A stretch of DNA of 64,000 nt from Bedellia somnulentella (GCA_963576735.1 OY755178.1:3100001-3164000), one strand, 5' to 3'. Counted from the stretch's first letter, positions 23,390 to 35,323 are shown. Numbers and translations: made by a program. Notes: generated by a model not told the origin, from the letters alone.

Positions 23390-24016
23390 TATTCACTTTT
23401 CCCATCCACATTGGCTCTATATATCTCTTTCGCTACTTTATTTTCATCCATCCTCTGTGCCCAAACCACCTCAACAATTCCTTTTTCTATCTTGCATACT
23501 ACGTCATCTTTCAAACCTACTCGTTCACGGATCACAGTATATCTCAATCTATCACACAGCCTTACATTACATATACTTCTGAGGGATCTCATTTCCACTG
23601 AATTAACACTACTTTCATGCTTCTGCCATACCCAACATTCTTTACCATACATCAGCGTGGGAACCAGAACAACATTATGCACAGCCATTCGAGTCTTTTC
23701 TGACAACGACTGGCTCAACATCAGACTGTTCATGGCTCCATTCACCGCGTTTCCCTTTTTAACTCTCCTTTCAATATCTTCCTCAATGTGGATGGGATTG
23801 TTAGTAGAGGACGGCCTCGTAAAACTTTTCTAGATCAGATAGAAAACGTTCTTATAAAGGCGGGGGTCCGAAGTGAGAAGATTAAAAGAGCATGTATGAG
23901 AAGAATAATGAATGTAAGGGAAGCAAGAGAGGTTTGTCAAGATCGTACTAAGTGGCGATCGATAGTCTCTGCCTACCCCAATGGGAATAATGGGCGTGAG
24001 TATAAGTAAGTATATT
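23390..24016. mobile_element. RTE-like LINE copy with inverted 5' segment
   Basis: 23785-23390 on the minus strand encodes the earlier part of the frame ([42 protein letters not shown]). From 23786 on the plus strand the frame resumes with [20 protein letters not shown] and runs to the 3' end ([14 protein letters not shown]). The two halves meet exactly where the protein would be continuous, in opposite orientation. Neither half is a complete gene. Confidence 0.85.
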
Positions 24017-24373
24017 CACTTATCAAAAATGACAAAACCCGAATATTTATTACGTGTAGGTGAGATATGTATGCCTATTATCGTTCTAGATGTGCAGAAG
24101 AGAACGATTATTTAGCAGTGATGTGACTTATCTAAGATACAAGTATTTGAAATACAGATACAAGATACCAAATACGTATTTTCATCTTGTATCTAAAATA
24201 CTTTTTTATAAAGGATTTTTAACCGACTTCAAAAAAGGAGGTTCTCAGTTCGATTGTTTTGTATCTTATATTTAAATACTTTTGTTTAGTATCTTAGTAT
24301 TTTATAAATACTTTTTCTGATAAAATACTTTTTCTAATAAAAAAAATATTATTTGGTGTCATTTATAAAATAA

Positions 24374-24721
24374 ATGCGTAGATCTGAACTTGTCGTTTTT
24401 AAGGATGAATCTTATCATATGTTTTTAGAGGATTCTGATTCCTCTATTGCAAGTGGTGAAAACACGGGGTCTACTGCCAGCGCTGCTGACTTAGAAACAC
24501 TGCAATACCTTAATAATAAAGATATAAGCCTAAAGAGTTTAAACACTTACCCTACAATAAAAAAAATATTCTTAAAATACAACACCTGTTTGCCGAGCTC
24601 TGCCCCTGTGGAGCGACTCTTTTCTTTTGGAGGTATGATCATGAGGCCACATCGAAGGAAAATGACTGATAAGAGATTTGAAGAGCTGGTTTTACTTAAG
24701 TCTAACTTAAAATTAAATTAA
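24374..24721 (+). pseudogene. hAT transposase C-terminal dimerisation domain
   Basis: The 115-codon frame includes [20 protein letters not shown], then [12 protein letters not shown] and [18 protein letters not shown], the signature of the hAT dimerisation domain. The zinc finger, the RNase H-like catalytic residues and the N-terminus are missing. The first ATG is arbitrary; the real protein would have been far longer. Confidence 0.88.
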
Positions 24722-24825
24722 TTATTCTTGTGTTCTAATAATATTCTATAATGAGAGCTATAATAAAAAAAACTCAAATTCAAATGTTGTTTTCTTACAA
24801 AAGTATTTGTATTTTTTATAAAGTA

Positions 24826-25879
24826 CTAGCGACCCGCCCCGGCTTCGCACGGGTGTAATGCTACTAATATAATAATAAAAATTAAAAGATAATCAACAAC
24901 AAAAGATACTTATTCTATTCAGTTTAATTAATTCTTGATATTTTCCTCGCTAGAGAGCTCCGATAAACGCGTGCGATCGCTGCAAATCATAAAGTGCTAT
25001 AAGGCGAAGCGCTTTTTTTTTTTTTTTTTGTTTACCAGTGGGGAAATCCTCATAGGATCTCCCGTCGCTCGAGAGAGCGACGGGGGTATGTCGGACTTTT
25101 GCCGACTAAAACCCCACCGGTTCGGTGCTGCTGGCCCTGCGGCCTATGCGGCGTCACCTTAATATGTTGTGCCGGGCGGCTGAAGGCCGCCCTGGCGTGG
25201 CAAAGGAGTGTACCTAAGCTAAGTCGGATAGGCCTAAGCTAAGTCAGATAGGAGCTAAGTCAGATAGGAGCTAAGTCGGATAGGGGAAGGTGAAGCGCGG
25301 CCATCGACGCGCTATTTATAGGCACGCGCCGCCCGGCGCAAACTACGACCCTGCATTTTAAATTTCTAATATCTTCGGTAATATTCACTTAAATTACATG
25401 CTGTAAAAAGCATATTGATCTATAATAAATGCACAATTTATTTAAGGTACTTATTTGGATAACGATTAATGCTATATTGTTTAAAATCACTTCGTAAATA
25501 ACCATTTTTTAGTAAATAATAAAAATGGTTATGCTGGGTTATTCCTAAGAGATAGACATATACCATCGCAGACTTTTTTGTTGAACTTTTTAAGGTGAAC
25601 AATACTGTAGTACATTATTTTGGTCTATCTCGTAGGGTTCAGCCAGCGTTTGCAATATAAGCGCAAAAAAACGTGCTTATTTACGACATCACATTAGAAA
25701 CCTTTAAATTTATCAGTGTTTCTCTACTATATTATGCATTTATTATACATACAAACCTTCCTTAAGAATCACTCTATCTATTAAAAAAAACCGCATCAAA
25801 ATCCGTTGCGTAGTTTTAAAGATCTAAGCATACATACGGACATACAGCGAAAGCGACTTTGTTTTATACTATGTATTGA
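24826..25879 (-). mobile_element. Non-autonomous Helitron nested in the hAT element
   Basis: On the minus strand it begins TCAATACATAGTATAAAAC after an A (25880) and ends GGCGGGTCGCTAG before a T (24825). A|TC...CTAG|T is the Helitron end structure with insertion between A and T. Near the 3' end CCCGTGCGAAGCCGGGGCGG forms the expected hairpin. No Rep/helicase coding is visible. It carries a tandem AGCTAAGTCRGATAGG repeat at 25214-25284. Confidence 0.82.
25214..25284. repeat. Minisatellite inside the Helitron
   Basis: Four tandem units of AGCTAAGTCRGATAGG, the first spaced by a few extra bases. Confidence 0.85.
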
Positions 25880-26111
25880 TTTATAAAATACCTATTTTGT
25901 ATCTCGTATTTCAAATACCTTTCTCGAAAGTATTTTGTATCTGGTATCTGAAATACTTAATTTAAAAGTATTTTGTATTTTTTATTCCAAATACTTCGTA
26001 CAGGGTATTTTGTACATCACTGTTATTTAGCACCTGTCATCGGGAAATTCATTAGAAATCGGAAAGGCGTGTAGTTGCTATTGATTGCAACCAAAATATT
26101 ATTGCAATAAC

Positions 26112-26262
26112 ATGCATATACTCACTTCTATAAATCTCTAAAAGTGGATCTCCAACTGAATTGCCCAATAATTACTCAAAAAGCCCCGAAACCTTTAGTC
26201 GCCTCTTACAATGACCCATAGATAGAAATGGGGGAGTGCTATTCTAAACCAACACAACACAT
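26112..26262 (-). repeat. SINE-A copy, partial
   Basis: On the plus strand ATATACTCACTTCTATAAAT, AAAAGCCCCGAAACC, TAGTCGCCTCTTACA and GGGGGAGTGCTATTCTAA. The middle is deleted. Confidence 0.75.
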
Positions 26263-26398
26263 CTTGCAATAAATGATTTTAATAAGAATTTGAAGTTTTT
26301 CTGCTCTGGAAGATGTCTTTAAACTTACTTGACACACATTTCTTATGAAAAATCAGTACATATTCAAAACATAACAATTTTAATTTAAGTACCTACTA

Positions 26399-27920
26399 CG
26401 AGGGGCATGCCAAAAGAAACTAGATACTCAAATATTATAACATTTATTCTTTACTACAAGTATCGATCTTTTAAAGTATTCACCCTGAGCACGTATACAC
26501 TTTTCCATACGTCTGAACCAATTGGAAAATACCTGTGACCACTATTCTTTAGATACCTCAGGAATCTCGAAATTATAGGCAACCAGCGCATCTTCTTTGC
26601 TTTCAAACCTCTTCCCCTTTAGTTTTTCTTTGATTTTTGGATTCAATTAAAAATCACAAGGCGCTAGGTCAGGGGAATGTGGCGGGTGAGGGAGAATTGA
26701 CACATTTTTCGAGTTGAAAAAGTCTAGTGTTCTGGCAGACGTGTGCGGCGCCGTATTGTCGTGGTGCCAGAGAAGGTGCCGGATTCCTGACTTCGGTCGC
26801 TTGTCGCACCAAGCTGATATTACTGTTGGAGCACAAACTGTCACATACCATTCGGAGTTCACCGTTCTTTCATTCTCTAGCACAACAGTAGCAATATGAC
26901 CCGTTTTGCAGAAAACGAGGCGACCATTCGTTTCTGTGTGCTTCGTGCACGGCGACATTTCATTGGAGTTGGCTGGTCTTCAAAGCACCATACAGTCGAC
27001 TGTCGCTTTGATTCGGGACCATAGTTATATAGCCATGTTTCGTCATCAGTCAGTATATCATATACGTTTTTTTTCTCGCCTCCGTTGAATTTATCTATCA
27101 TGAATAGGCACCAATCCACCCGACGGTCTTTCTGCTCATCGGTAAGTTTGTGCAGCAACGTTTACGGAGAGAAAGGTGGTCGTGAATTATGGTTTGCATT
27201 GCTGCTGATCCAATTCCTAGTTCTCGCTCTAGCTCTACGTATGTAATTCGTCGGTTTTCGCGAATAAGTTTTTTGACTGCACGAACGTTTTCTTGCGTGA
27301 CCGCGGTTGCCGGCCGTCATGTCTTCGCTTCATCTTCGAGAAATCCCCATCCTCTTTTAAATTCATTAAACCAATTGAATACTGTTGCTCGGGAACAAGC
27401 AGACTCACCAAAAGTTTAAAACATTTTTGAGGCTTTAAACCTTTTTTAAAGTCATAATAAATCATAGCGCGAAAATCACATCAACTGAGCTCCATTGTTG
27501 CAAGTGAATTTCCGCCAGATTCTCGGAAAAATGATGGTCATTCAAATAAAAAATAAATAATAATAATATAATAAATTATCTTTATTTCAAAAAAGAGCCT
27601 AATACAATACAATTATTTAGTCATATCAACAATATATATCTTAATATATACTAACAGTTTCAAGGCTATTTGACATAAAATAAGCACTTGACGCCTATAA
27701 TAAACCTAGGTCTGAGCTATAGGCATCAACTCACTGAGCTTTAAGACAATAAGCCCGGTGTTTAGTATATACAATACAATGCACTTTTTAGCACCAATAA
27801 AAGAAGTGTGTTCTATATTCAAATATGTCAATAAAAAAACAGCCTATAAGATGGTGTATAGCTTGCCAGTGTCAATTAAATGAGAAAAAGAGTATCTAAC
27901 TTCTATTGGCATGCCCCTCG
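26399..27920 (-). mobile_element. mariner transposon, complete ends, inactive
   Basis: Both ends carry CGAGGGGCATGCCAA and related inner sequence (to TAGATACTC) in inverted orientation, flanked by the TA target duplication (26397-26398 and 27921-27922). The transposase runs on the minus strand from about 27497. The catalytic boxes are readable as TDDETWLYNY, WHHDNTAPHTSA and SPDLAPCDF; the last two give the D34D spacing of mariner. Several frameshifts and an early stop break it, and a stop directly follows the third catalytic Asp. An unrelated AT-rich stretch of about 300 bases lies between the transposase start and the right end, making the element longer than the usual 1.3 kb. Confidence 0.92.
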
Positions 27921-27978
27921 TATTATCATTTTGTTTGCTAAACAGGGCACAAAATATTTATTAGTTTTATTACTCATA

Positions 27979-28499
27979 AAGGTGGATTTATACAGGGTAA
28001 GTGCACAAGTCAGTAGCGGCGTCAGTGCCGGCGCCGACACTGACTTCAACTGTTTACATGGAGTAATTCACAGGGTCATCACATGTCAGCGCGACGGCGC
28101 CAAAACTGTCTCCAACTGTTCACCACATGGAGTTTAGACGTTGATACATTTTTCGAGGTGACCGTACGCAAAGAAAATATTAATTCACGGGAACAGCAGA
28201 AGCAACGCTTAAAATTGTTAAATGTTAAAGAACTAGTAGATTTGTTAGAAAATTTGTTAAATAAAAACAACGCAACGACAGTTACTGACTTGACTGTTTA
28301 CATGGAGTTTTTTGCAAATGATGCGGGGGTGGCGGGGGGCGCCGGCTGATTTCTAAATATTCGTGTGCGAATATTTAAGTCAGCGCTGAATTCAACCGCG
28401 CTGTGCTGACTTGAAACAGTTCACATTGGGTTTTTTTCGGGTAGGCGCTGACTTGACTCGAATTCGGAGTCAGACACTTAGCCTGTATAAATCTGCCTT
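27979..28499. mobile_element. Short DNA transposon with about 25-bp terminal inverted repeats
   Basis: Left end AAGGTGGATTTATACAGGG and right end CCTGTATAAATCTGCCTT (inverted, two mismatches) bound a 521-base element. Subterminal GACTTGA/GCGCTGACTT and GGCGCCGACACTGACTTC motifs recur. An 88-codon open frame (28083-28349) is inside but matches no family I know. No obvious target duplication. Confidence 0.65.
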
Positions 28500-28510
28500 A
28501 CATTATATAT

Positions 28511-28690
28511 TACGAGCTGACCCGACAGACTTCGTACTGTCAAATTTGCTTATGACAAAGCTTAAGGCGTTTTTTCCGGCACTCTTAGTTCAATCAGGCG
28601 TGCATATTTTATTAATCAAATTTTCCGAGATAAAAGTATCCTATTTTACAATTTAGGTCATTATATAGCATTCTGCCAAATTTCAGTCAT
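28511..28690 (-). repeat. Helitron-like 3' end fragment
   Basis: GAGCTGACCCGACAGACTTC and the next 50 bases are nearly identical to 54627-54690. The terminal CTAG is mutated to CGAG here, and the copy diverges after about 75 bases. Confidence 0.55.
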
Positions 28691-28853
28691 ATACATTATG
28701 TACTTGAGGAGCCTTTTCGTCTCAAACATCCAAAATTCCACATTTATAATATTAATAGGATTTCATATTTGAGCTCATAATTTATGGAATAAAAATATTT
28801 GTAGTCACTCATATTGCAATTTTGTTTAACCATAAGCATGTATACTTCTTATC

Positions 28854-31800
28854 TTATTCATAACGCATTTCTCTAAAAACAAAAGAAATCTTTTTTACAG
28901 TCAATCTCAAGGCTTCATCGTCAATATCCGGATGCAGTACAAATCTTAATGTATTCTCATCTGGCTTCGCACTCGCCTTTACGATAATACCTTGACCACT
29001 ATCTGTCTTGCAGTCTTTGGCTATTTCAGATACACTAACTTCTTGTAGTCTTTGAGCTATTTCCTTGCTTGTGACATTGTATTTGTCAGTTATATCCACT
29101 TGCACTATATTGGTTTGCTGGTTATTTATATTGATTGAAAATGAGGGTAGATCGAGATCTTTTATTGCTGAAACAGAACATACAAAGAATTGAGCATGTC
29201 TTCTATCACTCTTATTTATTATATACTGATTTTTCACCGTATAAGTATAAGCTAATGCCAAATTCATTTAAAATTATAGTATTCAAATAAATGGTAATAA
29301 AACTAACAACTAGGTAATCTTAAGCTACTCTTTTTGGGATATAGATGTGAGTATATGTCTGTATGTATGAAAGCATTGAATGTTTCCGAGTGTTTTCGGA
29401 AGTATTCATAATTACAGCATACATATACCCACGCTGTAAATTGCCATTGGGGTAGACTATCGATCGCAGCTTAAAGTGATTCGTGGCAAACCTCTCGTAC
29501 TTCATTTACATTCCTCAATATTTTAAAATAAGCCTTTTATAAATACTTTATAATATACTAGCTTTTTGCCCCGCGACTTCGTCCGCGTGGACTTCATTTT
29601 TTGCATCCAGTTTACATAATACCAAAATACCGAAACACTATCTCAACTTCTGTTTTTTATATTTATAATCCCGCGGGCATTGTAAATGACATAAAGGACA
29701 TTGAGGCTTTTTAAGTGATTGTTGGGCGATGCAGTTTGTGACCCATCACTTACAACCTTTATTAACCTATCTTTTATCAATATATTATATAATTGGATGA
29801 AGAATCTCCGAAGCTATGGTTACCCTTTTATGGAATTTATGGTTGTTAGCATATATTCATGAATGATTGATAGATGGATTTCATAAATTCAATCGCACCA
29901 AGTTTTATTATAAAATGTAAAAAAACTCTATATTAACTTTCATTTGCTATATCAACCCGTTAGGGGTTGAGTTCCAAAAATTCCTTTTTAATTGTTCATA
30001 AGAATCATGAAACAAATATATCAAGTTTTTATGTTCAGAAATGAGAATATCTTTAGTAAGTACAGATACGGATAGTAGTTTGGCGCTGCGGCGACGGCCC
30101 GGTGCTGCCCCCTACACTGACCGTTGGTGATAGTGGGAGAGCTTGCAGCGATTGCTCGGCAATATAGGGATGATTAATGGTGGATCTCCTTCCAAAATAA
30201 TCGCTAAATTGAAGGGATAGTGCTTGTTATTATTATATATAGTGTTATTTTAAGCTAACAAAACATTTTTTACAAAAAGCTTGAATTACCTGAGATACGA
30301 ACCCGGGACGATTGATTCATAATAGTTCTAATTAAATATTCATAGTAGTTAGTTATACCGCTACGCCACGGAGACGTTACCGGGGCGGTGTCAAATTTTT
30401 ATTACGCTTTATTTCATATTAGTCTTACTATTGATAAACAAATTTGTCATTTAAATTGATGAAACCCCTTCATCTTTCCAAAATGAACATTAACAAAGTG
30501 TCTGATGTGAATTCCATCGATGATAAAAATAATCGCTGCAATATTTTGAGCCATATATGAGTTAAGGTTTTTTGATGTTCCTATGAGAACTCTTGCGGAT
30601 TCCTTAGTTTCAAGGAATCGTCGTCGTTTCATTTAGCTTCTAAATTTACATGTTAATATTCGTTTGCAATATAAGTAGATGTAAAAAAAAATGTATACGA
30701 TGAAAAAATAGTACATCATCCCTCGGGAGTTCCTTATTTTCGGGGATCCATTACCGTACCATTAAGCTTCTAAATTTTGATTTTTATATTAGTTTACAAT
30801 ATTTTACGTTGTTTTAAACGATGCACAGCGCCATCTCCAATGCATTTAGTAAGCAAACAATATTTTTGATTTCCCATGGGAACATATTTTTTCCGGGATA
30901 AAAAGTACCCTATTATTTAATTTAGACTTCTAACTACACGTCTGAAAAATTTCAAAGCAATCGGTTCAGTATTTACGGCGTGAAAGCGGAACAAACAAAC
31001 AAACTCACTTTTCCATTTATAATATTAGTATGGATCTATATTAAAAGTGAGCCCGATTTTATACTCCCTAATTAATTATAAAAAGGTCGAGGTACTTGAA
31101 AGTATTAATCAAATTTTAAAGGCTACTTTACTTGTATAATGTAAACCTCTTCAGTTTTCAAATTTTAACTTCGTTCAGTTGCGATTGCGACCTCTAAGGT
31201 ATACAACATATTTGTTATCACTTATCAATTAGTTCCAAGCAAATTACACGAAAGTGCAAATGCAATAAATATTAATAAATACCTTTAGCTAAGAAAGAAG
31301 CCCTTTTATGATCTGAACACAGTTTGGGCACTGATTCCTCTAATGCCACTAAGGCTGCAGCTGCTAATACACCGGCCTGCCTCATACCACCACCTAACAT
31401 TTTTCTTATGCGACGAGCTCTGAAAAAGAATTATTCATCATAGCCCGTGTGTAGTATAGTATTACTAATTCTACTATAACAAAAGCAACTCTGCTATAAA
31501 ACTTCGTAACATCGGGAGACAATTATGTTCACGCTTGGACAGTGCACTCACGTAATTGAGGGCAGGGAATAGGCCGTGTTGTATAAATACACTGTCGCAT
31601 GAGTAAGTAGAACTTAACCAAGTGGGTTTCCTCACGATGCCTTCTCTCGCCGCGCCGTTAACAAAATGAGGAAGGCGTGTACCGTTTTTTTTCGCAAGAT
31701 GGCAGTAGCTCCTCTTATTGCAACTGGTATCAACTTCTCAATCACTAATGTAGCAAAAATTAAAAATTACAGTATCGCATAGTTTTTCAACAGATAAATA

Positions 31801-34800
31801 TAATTATTAAGTAAAACCAAGGCAACATCAACATATGAGGCAGTTAGTATATTGCTATGAGAAGCACAGCTGGCTATGATTGCTACTTGGGATTTGTTTA
31901 ATACAATATATTGAATGGTTTTCCACTGAGCAACCACCTTGGTATTGATTGGTATATTGAGAACTATCTAAAAATATATATAGTTACTTACTCATCTATA
32001 AAACTCTTAGAACCAGCCAGTACCGAGCCAACCGGAGCACCCAGACCCTTACTAAAGCAAACAGATACACTGTCGCAATATTTAGTAATACTTTTAGGAT
32101 CTTCATGAAGATATTCTGATGCATTAAACAGCCTTGCACCGTCCATATGGAGAATTAGTCCATGTTTGTTTGTTAGTTGGGACAATTTGTCTAGCCAGTC
32201 TAGGGGTAGAACCTTAAAAGAGAAAAAATATAATTCGATTTTTTTTCTGAGTATGAGTTCTATCATGCTGAACTGCAGATCTAAAAAGAACATTCACCCT
32301 TTATAAGGCGGGGGGTATAATAAATAAAACATAGTATTTCACTTCAATTTATTATTAATTACATAAACGTTCACACCGTTGATCCCCGAAAGGGTTGGCA
32401 GAGGTACCAATACTCCTGAACTCACATGGCAAGCCCCATCTAGTTTCCAGAGAAGGTACCCACGTTTTGCTTAGACAGTGTACTCACGTGATAGGGGGCA
32501 GGCCTATCGCCGTGGTGGTGGTGGTATATCGTCGTATATAATTATGGTGGCCAATATATGACCAGAGCCTTATAAAGGGTTAAATGTATTGTGGTCTCTA
32601 CAATTTACAATAATGTGTCCAGTGAATAGGTGAATTAGTCGCCTCTGGGTCAGGGTTAATTCCCTACTATGTGCAACATTCATATGATCAATATGGATGA
32701 TTGTAAGTGTTGTTGTAAGTATGTATTATTAAATATATTGAGTTTTATATACCTGAAGTTATTATTAAGCTTACTTTAGGGCTAGGGCTTTGCTGTGTAG
32801 TGTCGGCTTAGAATAGCACTACCCCATTTCTTCCGGTGGGTGTACGTAAGAGGCGACTAACGGTATTGGGGCTTTTAAGGGATTTTTGGGCAATGCGGTT
32901 GGAGACCCATCACCAACAACCTCTATTTTACTATCTTCTCCCCACTCAACTTTCCAAAAGCGGCTGAGGAATTTCTAATTCCTTAGCTCTGGCTACCCCT
33001 TCTAGGGATTTACAGCCGTGAGTATATGTATGTATGTATGTTTAGGGCTAACTTGATCTAAGAATTATATCCATATATATTTTTGTAAAAACTATTAAAA
33101 AGAGTGATTCATATTTTTGATACTGGCTTTAAATATGTTATCTCATAGCAGCCTGAATAATTTTTCTCTTGACTTACTTACAGTTCCCCCACAATATGAG
33201 TGTGTATTTTCTACAGCTACCATCATTGTTATAGGTTCATGAATATCTTTGCCTCTAATGTGATTTTCAAGATCTACCAAGTCAAAGGTGCCATTAGAGA
33301 GATTTTTCACAGCAGTTATTTGAACACCAGCTATATTGGCAGCTCCACCTGGAATTTTAGTGTTTTTTTAATTTAACATATGTCATAAAAGGCAACTAAG
33401 GGTGTAGGGATTTTATAAGTGGTTTTTGGGTGATGCGGTTGGAGACCCATCACCAACAATACTTTATTTCTACCATAGTGTTCCCTATCAACTTGAAAAT
33501 GTGGCTGAGGAGTTTATAGCTCTTAAGCTCTGGCTAACCCTGTTTGGGATTTATGGCCGTGTGTATATTGTGTATGTACGTTACATTCAGATTGTTGTAT
33601 ATAGGATCTTCCTCTACCTATCCCTTCTAGGATTTAGAGGTGTGCTTTAAGCAGAATGGTTAGTAGTGTAGTGTCGCAAATGCTTTTTAATTACAAAACC
33701 ATATATATTTTGACAAATATTTATAATTACGGTGGTCACAATTAAACCTTAGAAGAGGATTAAGTGACCCCTGTATAATTATTGTAAATTGAAATTTTCT
33801 TTAGAATGAATAAATAATTAAAATAATATATAATATTAACTTGATAAAAATTAACACAGATACTACTATTCAACCCTTTTTTATTCCAGTGTTTAAGTTG
33901 AAATAAGTAGTTTTTGAGTTACTATTTATTTAGATAGCTCTTATTAAAGAACTCTGGCTTGAGGAGAGATGGTGAGAAAGTTGTATTAGACATGTTATGA
34001 TAATTGGGTAATTCATTTACTAGAGTTGAGAGATAATAGTAAAAGAAAACATTTATTCACAACCCAAATGACTGAATTCATACTCCACTGTGTACCAGGG
34101 TATCTTGTGACCATAAAGGAAACCATATTGTCCAAAGTAATAAAATAAAAATACATGACATACCTTCTCTTTTGTAGATGTGAGACTTATCACCACACAG
34201 CATTTCAGCTCCTCTTCTATTGCAATGAACCATCACTGCAAAAAAATCATATAAGCAAGTTACAATGTTAATCAAAATAATTATACATCAATATACACAC
34301 TAAACGGAACCATAGTGAAATCAAGGAATCATCCTAAACAGGGTTGCATACCTAGACTTTCTCTTTCAACCCACTGATACTCCGATAATAATACAATTTA
34401 AGATGTACTGTACTGTGTATACACACTGTACTGTACTCAAGACTCAAGCGTTTATGCCGTTAAGGGGTTGGCAGAGGTACTAATACTTCTCAACATCATG
34501 TTACATTGTCACCTGGTGTTCAGAGTGCCCGCGTTTTGCTTGGACAGTGTACTCACATGATAGATGGCAGGCCTATCACTGTTTTGTACAAATACACTGT
34601 CACATGACTAAGTATCTACAACTTAGCCATGTAGGTTTCCTCACGATGTTTACCCTCACCATTAACCACCACAATTAAATAATAGACGACTTAGAAAAGA
34701 CAAATTGGTGTAGGCCCGACCTGCAATTTGACCTCACACCTGTCTGTTTTGACAGACAGTTGTTCTACCCATTGGACTATCACGGCTGTCTGTTCAAACT

Positions 34801-35323
34801 TGTCTTGTCTGAGTGAACCATGGTGAAATTACTCAATATAAGTAAATCTTAATTTGTAAGTTGGTTTTTGTTGGTAAGGTCTAGGCAAGTCTCCATGACA
34901 ATCAGCTAAATTATTTAATGTAAATAAATTGTATTTTTTTAATTATATTACTGAACTTCTGACTTTTTAAATAATTATAATAACTTTTTTTTTTGGATTC
35001 TGGCTGTACCTGCGATCAGTTTTTCCAACTATGAGAAGATGAGATGACGGTTCAATTTTCTTATATTGAATTTCTCTAATATATACTGAATATAATTTTA
35101 TTCACTTACTAGCTATAAGGTTAGCCATTGTACCAGATGGAACAAAGATAGCAGCCTCCATTCCCAATAATGCAGCAACTTTTTCTTGCAAAATGTTAAC
35201 TGTCGGGTCTTCCCCATAAACATCATCACCCAGTGATGAAGTAATCATGGCTATTTTCATCACCTCAGAAGGTACCGTCACAGTGTCTGATCTTAAATCT
35301 ACAATGGTAGGTCGATGTGCCAT
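28854..35323 (-). CDS. L-allo-threonine aldolase, complete
   Basis: Six exons in frame: 35323-35110, 34235-34164, 33348-33182, 32212-31992, 31419-31283 and 29167-28854; 374 aa. This is a PLP fold-type I enzyme that cleaves L-allo-threonine or L-threonine to glycine and acetaldehyde, expected in the cytosol. The N-terminus has [12 protein letters not shown] and [10 protein letters not shown], the substrate and cofactor loop of the family. Exon 4 carries [10 protein letters not shown] (Asp175 to the pyridine nitrogen, Arg178) and [12 protein letters not shown], where Lys206 is the predicted Schiff-base lysine. Exon 5 has [15 protein letters not shown]. All catalytic residues I could check are intact. 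The C-terminal domain is complete and ends FREMRYE. The spliceosomal introns rule out bacterial contamination. The gene is divergent from the sugar transporter (827 bases between start codons). Intron 5 contains a 1.5-kb Helitron. Confidence 0.95.
29405..29530 (-). repeat. RTE-like LINE 3' end, eroded
   Basis: On the plus strand ATATACCCACGCTGTAAATT, ATTGGGGTAGACTATCGATC and CTTCATTTACATTC. Confidence 0.6.
29558..31034 (-). mobile_element. Non-autonomous Helitron in threonine aldolase intron 5
   Basis: On the minus strand it begins A|TCCATACTAATATTATAAA and ends GTCGCGGGGCAAAAAGCTAG|T, with a hairpin CCACGCGGACGAAGTCGCGGGG before the end. It contains a SINE-A fragment at 29703-29870 and a stretch with polymerase III-like boxes (TGGCGTAGCGG, GGGTTCGTATC) at about 30380-30290 on the minus strand. 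No Rep/helicase coding. Confidence 0.72.
29703..29870 (+). repeat. SINE-A fragment inside the Helitron
   Basis: GAGGCTTTTTAAGTGATTGT, GGGCGATGCAG, GACCCATCACTTACAACCTT, then an eroded 3' part. Confidence 0.6.
31517..31665 (-). repeat. SINE-B fragment
   Basis: On the plus strand TTGGACAGTGCACTCACGTA, AATAGGCCGTGTTGTATAAA, GTGGGTTTCCTCACGATG. Confidence 0.7.
32358..32514 (-). repeat. SINE-B 3' half
   Basis: On the plus strand ACATAAACGTTCACACCG, CCCCGAAAGGGTTGGCAGAG and GATAGGGGGCAGGCCTATCG; stops sharply at 32514 before a GGT repeat. Confidence 0.8.
32794..33042 (+). repeat. SINE-A copy, full length
   Basis: From CTGTGTAGTGTCGGCTTAG to TTTACAGCCGTGAGTATATG and TATG repeats; close to the copies at 57325 and 58112. 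In an intron of the aldolase gene. Confidence 0.88.
33363..33575 (+). repeat. SINE-A copy, diverged
   Basis: AAGGCAACTAAGGGTGTAGG, GGTGATGCGGTTGGAGACCC, CTTAAGCTCTGGCTAACCC and ATTTATGGCCGTGTGTATAT. Confidence 0.75.
33725..33832 (+). repeat. LINE 3' UTR fragment
   Basis: GGTGGTCACAATTAAACCTT, AGAAGAGGATTAAGTGACC and GAATAAATAATTAAAATAA match the 3' end of the LINE at 3835-4370. Confidence 0.65.
34443..34790 (-). repeat. SINE-B copy, nearly full length
   Basis: Runs on the minus strand from the A-box region (GTGATAGTCCAATGGGTAGA) to the 3' end CCCCTTAACGGCATAAACG. In intron 1 of the aldolase gene. Confidence 0.82.

Larger units (their letters stand above)
24116..26022 (+). mobile_element. 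hAT transposon with 8-bp target duplication
   Basis: The element opens CAGTGATGT and closes ACATCACTG, flanked on both sides by TTATTTAG (24108-24115 and 26023-26030), an exact 8-bp duplication as hAT elements make. Both subterminal regions are rich in AAATAC/GTATTT motifs, often in ATCTNNNATAC context. Inside is the C-terminal dimerisation part of a hAT transposase. A Helitron is nested inside (24826-25879); without it the element is about 850 bases and lacks the catalytic part. Confidence 0.92.

Noticed and set aside
308..34790. Regularly repeated blocks as a CRISPR-like array
   Set aside because: The repeats are dispersed, of variable length and both strands, with A and B boxes: SINE-B, not an array.
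28854..35323. Threonine aldolase as a recent bacterial transfer or contamination
   Set aside because: Five spliceosomal introns with insect-type sites, and SINEs plus a Helitron in the introns; the family is widespread in animals.
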